From: Clostridiales bacterium
Lineage (GTDB): Bacteria; Bacillota; Clostridia; Oscillospirales; Oscillospiraceae
DNA: 21,878 nt
Direction of reading: 5' to 3'
Assembly (NCBI GenBank): GCA_012516225.1
Contig: JAAYWX010000190.1
Location: 1 to 21,878, forward strand
The stretch's first letter is position 1. Every line of letters starts with the position of its first letter. The notes beneath the pieces are model-generated. The model made no database searches and was not told where the DNA came from. It saw only the letters and a list, made by a program, of their open reading frames with translations. Below are positions 20,294 through 21,878 of the stretch, one piece after another. Position numbers and translations under genes: made by a program.

Positions 20294-20869
20294 ATGAGAT
20301 TGGCTGACATTGATTTCATTCGGCTGCTTCCTCAATTCATGCGTAGTGATGATGCGATCAAAGGATTATCTAAAGGCATTAATGCAATCGTACCCGGGCT
20401 GAATAGCGCCATCGGCAAACTAACCACTTGGGACAGTATTGACCAGTTGACCGAAACCGAGCTTGACGAACTCGCATGGGAACTTAACATTCTCTGGTAT
20501 AACACAGGAGCTAATATCGACATCAAGAGAGATCTGGTTAAAAATAGCGACCTTGTCTATAAGCGGCTTGGAACCAAATGGGCGATTGAAAACGTAATCA
20601 AAACCTATTTCGGCGAAGGCTATATTGCAGAATGGTTTGAATACGAGGGCAGCCCCGGCCATTTCAGGGTATATTCGAGCAATCCGTCACTGAGCAACGA
20701 AAAGTTAACCGAGTTTTTAAATTTATTATCAAAAATTAAACGTGTATCGGCAAAACTGGACGGAATTTATATCACTCTTACCGGAGAAATGCCGCTTTGC
20801 GCAGGTACGGCAATCCATGAAGTGAGCACGGAATTATATCCCATAGGTTCCGCTTCGGACATCACATGA
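20294..20869 (+). CDS. Tail protein I, P2 gpI family
   Basis: The product has 191 residues, close to P2 gpI (176). ATG 20294 has a GAGGAGG site. Starts DIDFIRLLPQFMRSDDAIKG and has IDQLTETELDELAWELNILW, then VYKRLGTKWAIENVIKTYFG, FGEGYIAEWFEYEGSPGHF and a beta end (RVSAKLDGIYITLTGE). The P2_I/TIGR01634 family carries this W-E-L-N and G-T-x-W-A-[IV] pattern. With gpJ it forms the baseplate wedge and is where tail fibres attach. Confidence 0.92.
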   Translation: MRLADIDFIRLLPQFMRSDDAIKGLSKGINAIVPGLNSAIGKLTTWDSIDQLTETELDELAWELNILWYNTGANIDIKRDLVKNSDLVYKRLGTKWAIENVIKTYFGEGYIAEWFEYEGSPGHFRVYSSNPSLSNEKLTEFLNLLSKIKRVSAKLDGIYITLTGEMPLCAGTAIHEVSTELYPIGSASDIT

Positions 20870-20885
20870 GAAAGGAGCCTGAGCA

Positions 20886-21878
20886 ATGGGACAATTTTCA
20901 AATAACAGCATAACCGAAAACGGGCGGCTACTGCTCGCAGACATCCACACAGGCGGTGAGTTCGTACCAACGCGGGTAGTTATGGGATCGGGGTACATAC
21001 CTGCCGGAAAAACGGCGCGTACTATGACAGACGTAGTGTCTCTGGTCAAGTCATTGTCTATTAACAAAATTCAGCGCACTAATGACGGCAAAGTTATTAT
21101 CGGCGGCGTGTACTCAAACGCAGACATAACAGTGCCGTTTTATTTCCGTGAACTTGCGCTTTATGCTCGCTGCATTTGGCGTGACAGCAATGGAAACGTA
21201 ACTAAGACCGGCGAAGAAAAATTGTACTCTTATGGAAACGCTGGAGCTACAGCCGACCTTATGCCTGCATATAGCACAGGCACAGTCGTCGAAAAACAGA
21301 TCGATATTGTTACCTATGTCGGCAACGATACTGCCGTTAGCCTTGAGTTAGCAAGCGGAGTATACCTTACGGCGGAGACCTTGGACGATGTGCTTAAATC
21401 AAAAAGTTACCAAACTGCGACTGATAAGCTTACTGAGGATACAAGCCTTGATTCTGCGGACTTTGTACCGTATTACGACACGTCCATAAAGGAGCACCGC
21501 AAGGTACAACTGGGAGCGTTCGCAGCTTGGCTGAAATCTGTGCTTAGTTCTGTATATGCAGGCTTAAACCATACGCATACAAAGAGCCAAATCAGCGACT
21601 TTGCTCACAAGTCTGCCCACTCCACCGGAGGGCCTGATGCAATTGCTCCTGCGGATATTGGCGCGCTTTCAATAGGCGGCGACGGCAGCGACGTTACGGC
21701 GGCATTCACAATGGCAGAAATAAGGGATAATATAGCAACCGGTGAAAAGCTGTCGGTTATTCTCGGCAAGGTGAAGAAGTGGTTTGCCGATCTCGGAACG
21801 GCGGCGTTTCAGGCGGCGTCCGCATTTGCGGCGGCGGTGCATACGCACGTCAGGGCCGATATAACGGACTTTCCCTCG
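20886..21878 (+). CDS. Tail fibre, tail-collar family (partial, runs off the window)
   Basis: ATG 20886 has an AAGGAGCC site, and the frame stays open for 331 codons to the last base, so the C-terminus is missing. The N-terminal part (ITENGRLLLADIHTGGEFVP, then VVMGSGYIPAGKTARTMTDV, ITVPFYFRELALYARCIWRD, then GNAGATADLMPAYSTGTVVE) is the tail-collar fibre domain that docks to the baseplate. Later there are H-T-H motifs at residues 229-231 and 319-321 ending in I-S-D-F or I-T-D-F, typical of fibre shaft repeats, where H-x-H may bind iron. Position after gpI is that of P2 gpH. The receptor-binding end lies beyond the window. Confidence 0.9.
   Translation, partial: MGQFSNNSITENGRLLLADIHTGGEFVPTRVVMGSGYIPAGKTARTMTDVVSLVKSLSINKIQRTNDGKVIIGGVYSNADITVPFYFRELALYARCIWRDSNGNVTKTGEEKLYSYGNAGATADLMPAYSTGTVVEKQIDIVTYVGNDTAVSLELASGVYLTAETLDDVLKSKSYQTATDKLTEDTSLDSADFVPYYDTSIKEHRKVQLGAFAAWLKSVLSSVYAGLNHTHTKSQISDFAHKSAHSTGGPDAIAPADIGALSIGGDGSDVTAAFTMAEIRDNIATGEKLSVILGKVKKWFADLGTAAFQAASAFAAAVHTHVRADITDFPS

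Noticed and set aside
1..21878. CRISPR arrays, tRNA genes, insertion sequences, integrase or attachment sites
   Set aside because: No spaced direct repeats of CRISPR size, no cloverleaf, no transposase or integrase motif and no paired att-like repeats were seen.

Overview
The window is the late (packaging, head and tail) region of a contractile-tailed phage or prophage. All recognisable genes are on the + strand and closely packed. Strong AGGAGG-type ribosome binding sites, frequent ATGA, TGATG and TAATG overlaps, a TTG start and mid-range GC suggest a low-to-mid GC Firmicutes host, probably a gut Clostridia/Oscillospirales-type bacterium. That host call is inference: no host gene, integrase or attachment site is in view.

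Region 1 (1-1377) is a short accessory block. It has a consensus-like promoter at 2-30, several small unrecognised genes (two with hydrophobic segments) and, between the genes ending at 840 and starting at 977, a compact RNA that fits the hammerhead self-cleaving ribozyme (842-898): CUGAUGA core, capped helix II, GAAA, GNRA-capped helix III with the A-U closing pair, cleavage-site C893, and helix I closed by the flanks. A possible attenuator follows it. At 1211-1260 lie five 10-bp direct repeats, then a possible weak promoter and an intrinsic terminator just ahead of the late genes.

Region 2 (1378-6312) is DNA modification and packaging: a gpZ-like tail/connector gene in an unusual place, a 371-base non-coding gap with an AT-rich palindrome, a ParB-like/adenine methyltransferase fusion broken by one in-frame TAG, the small terminase, and a lambda gpA-type large terminase.

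Region 3 (6325-12368) is a lambda-type head module: gpW/DUF6148-like connector, gpB-type portal, ClpP-like prohead protease with an internally started scaffold, gpD-like decoration protein, gpE-type major capsid protein and head-tail connectors.

Region 4 (12381-21878) is a P2-type contractile tail module: sheath, tube, E/E' chaperone pair with a probable -1 frameshift, tape measure with a block of 11-residue repeats, LysM protein, gpD hub, a very small spike-like protein, gpU-like, gpW/gp25, gpJ, gpI and a tail-collar fibre running off the end of the window. The modules together would package DNA into a lambda-like capsid joined to a P2-like contractile tail. The most interesting single element is the hammerhead-like RNA, followed by the amber-split methyltransferase, the iteron-like repeats and the tape-measure repeats.
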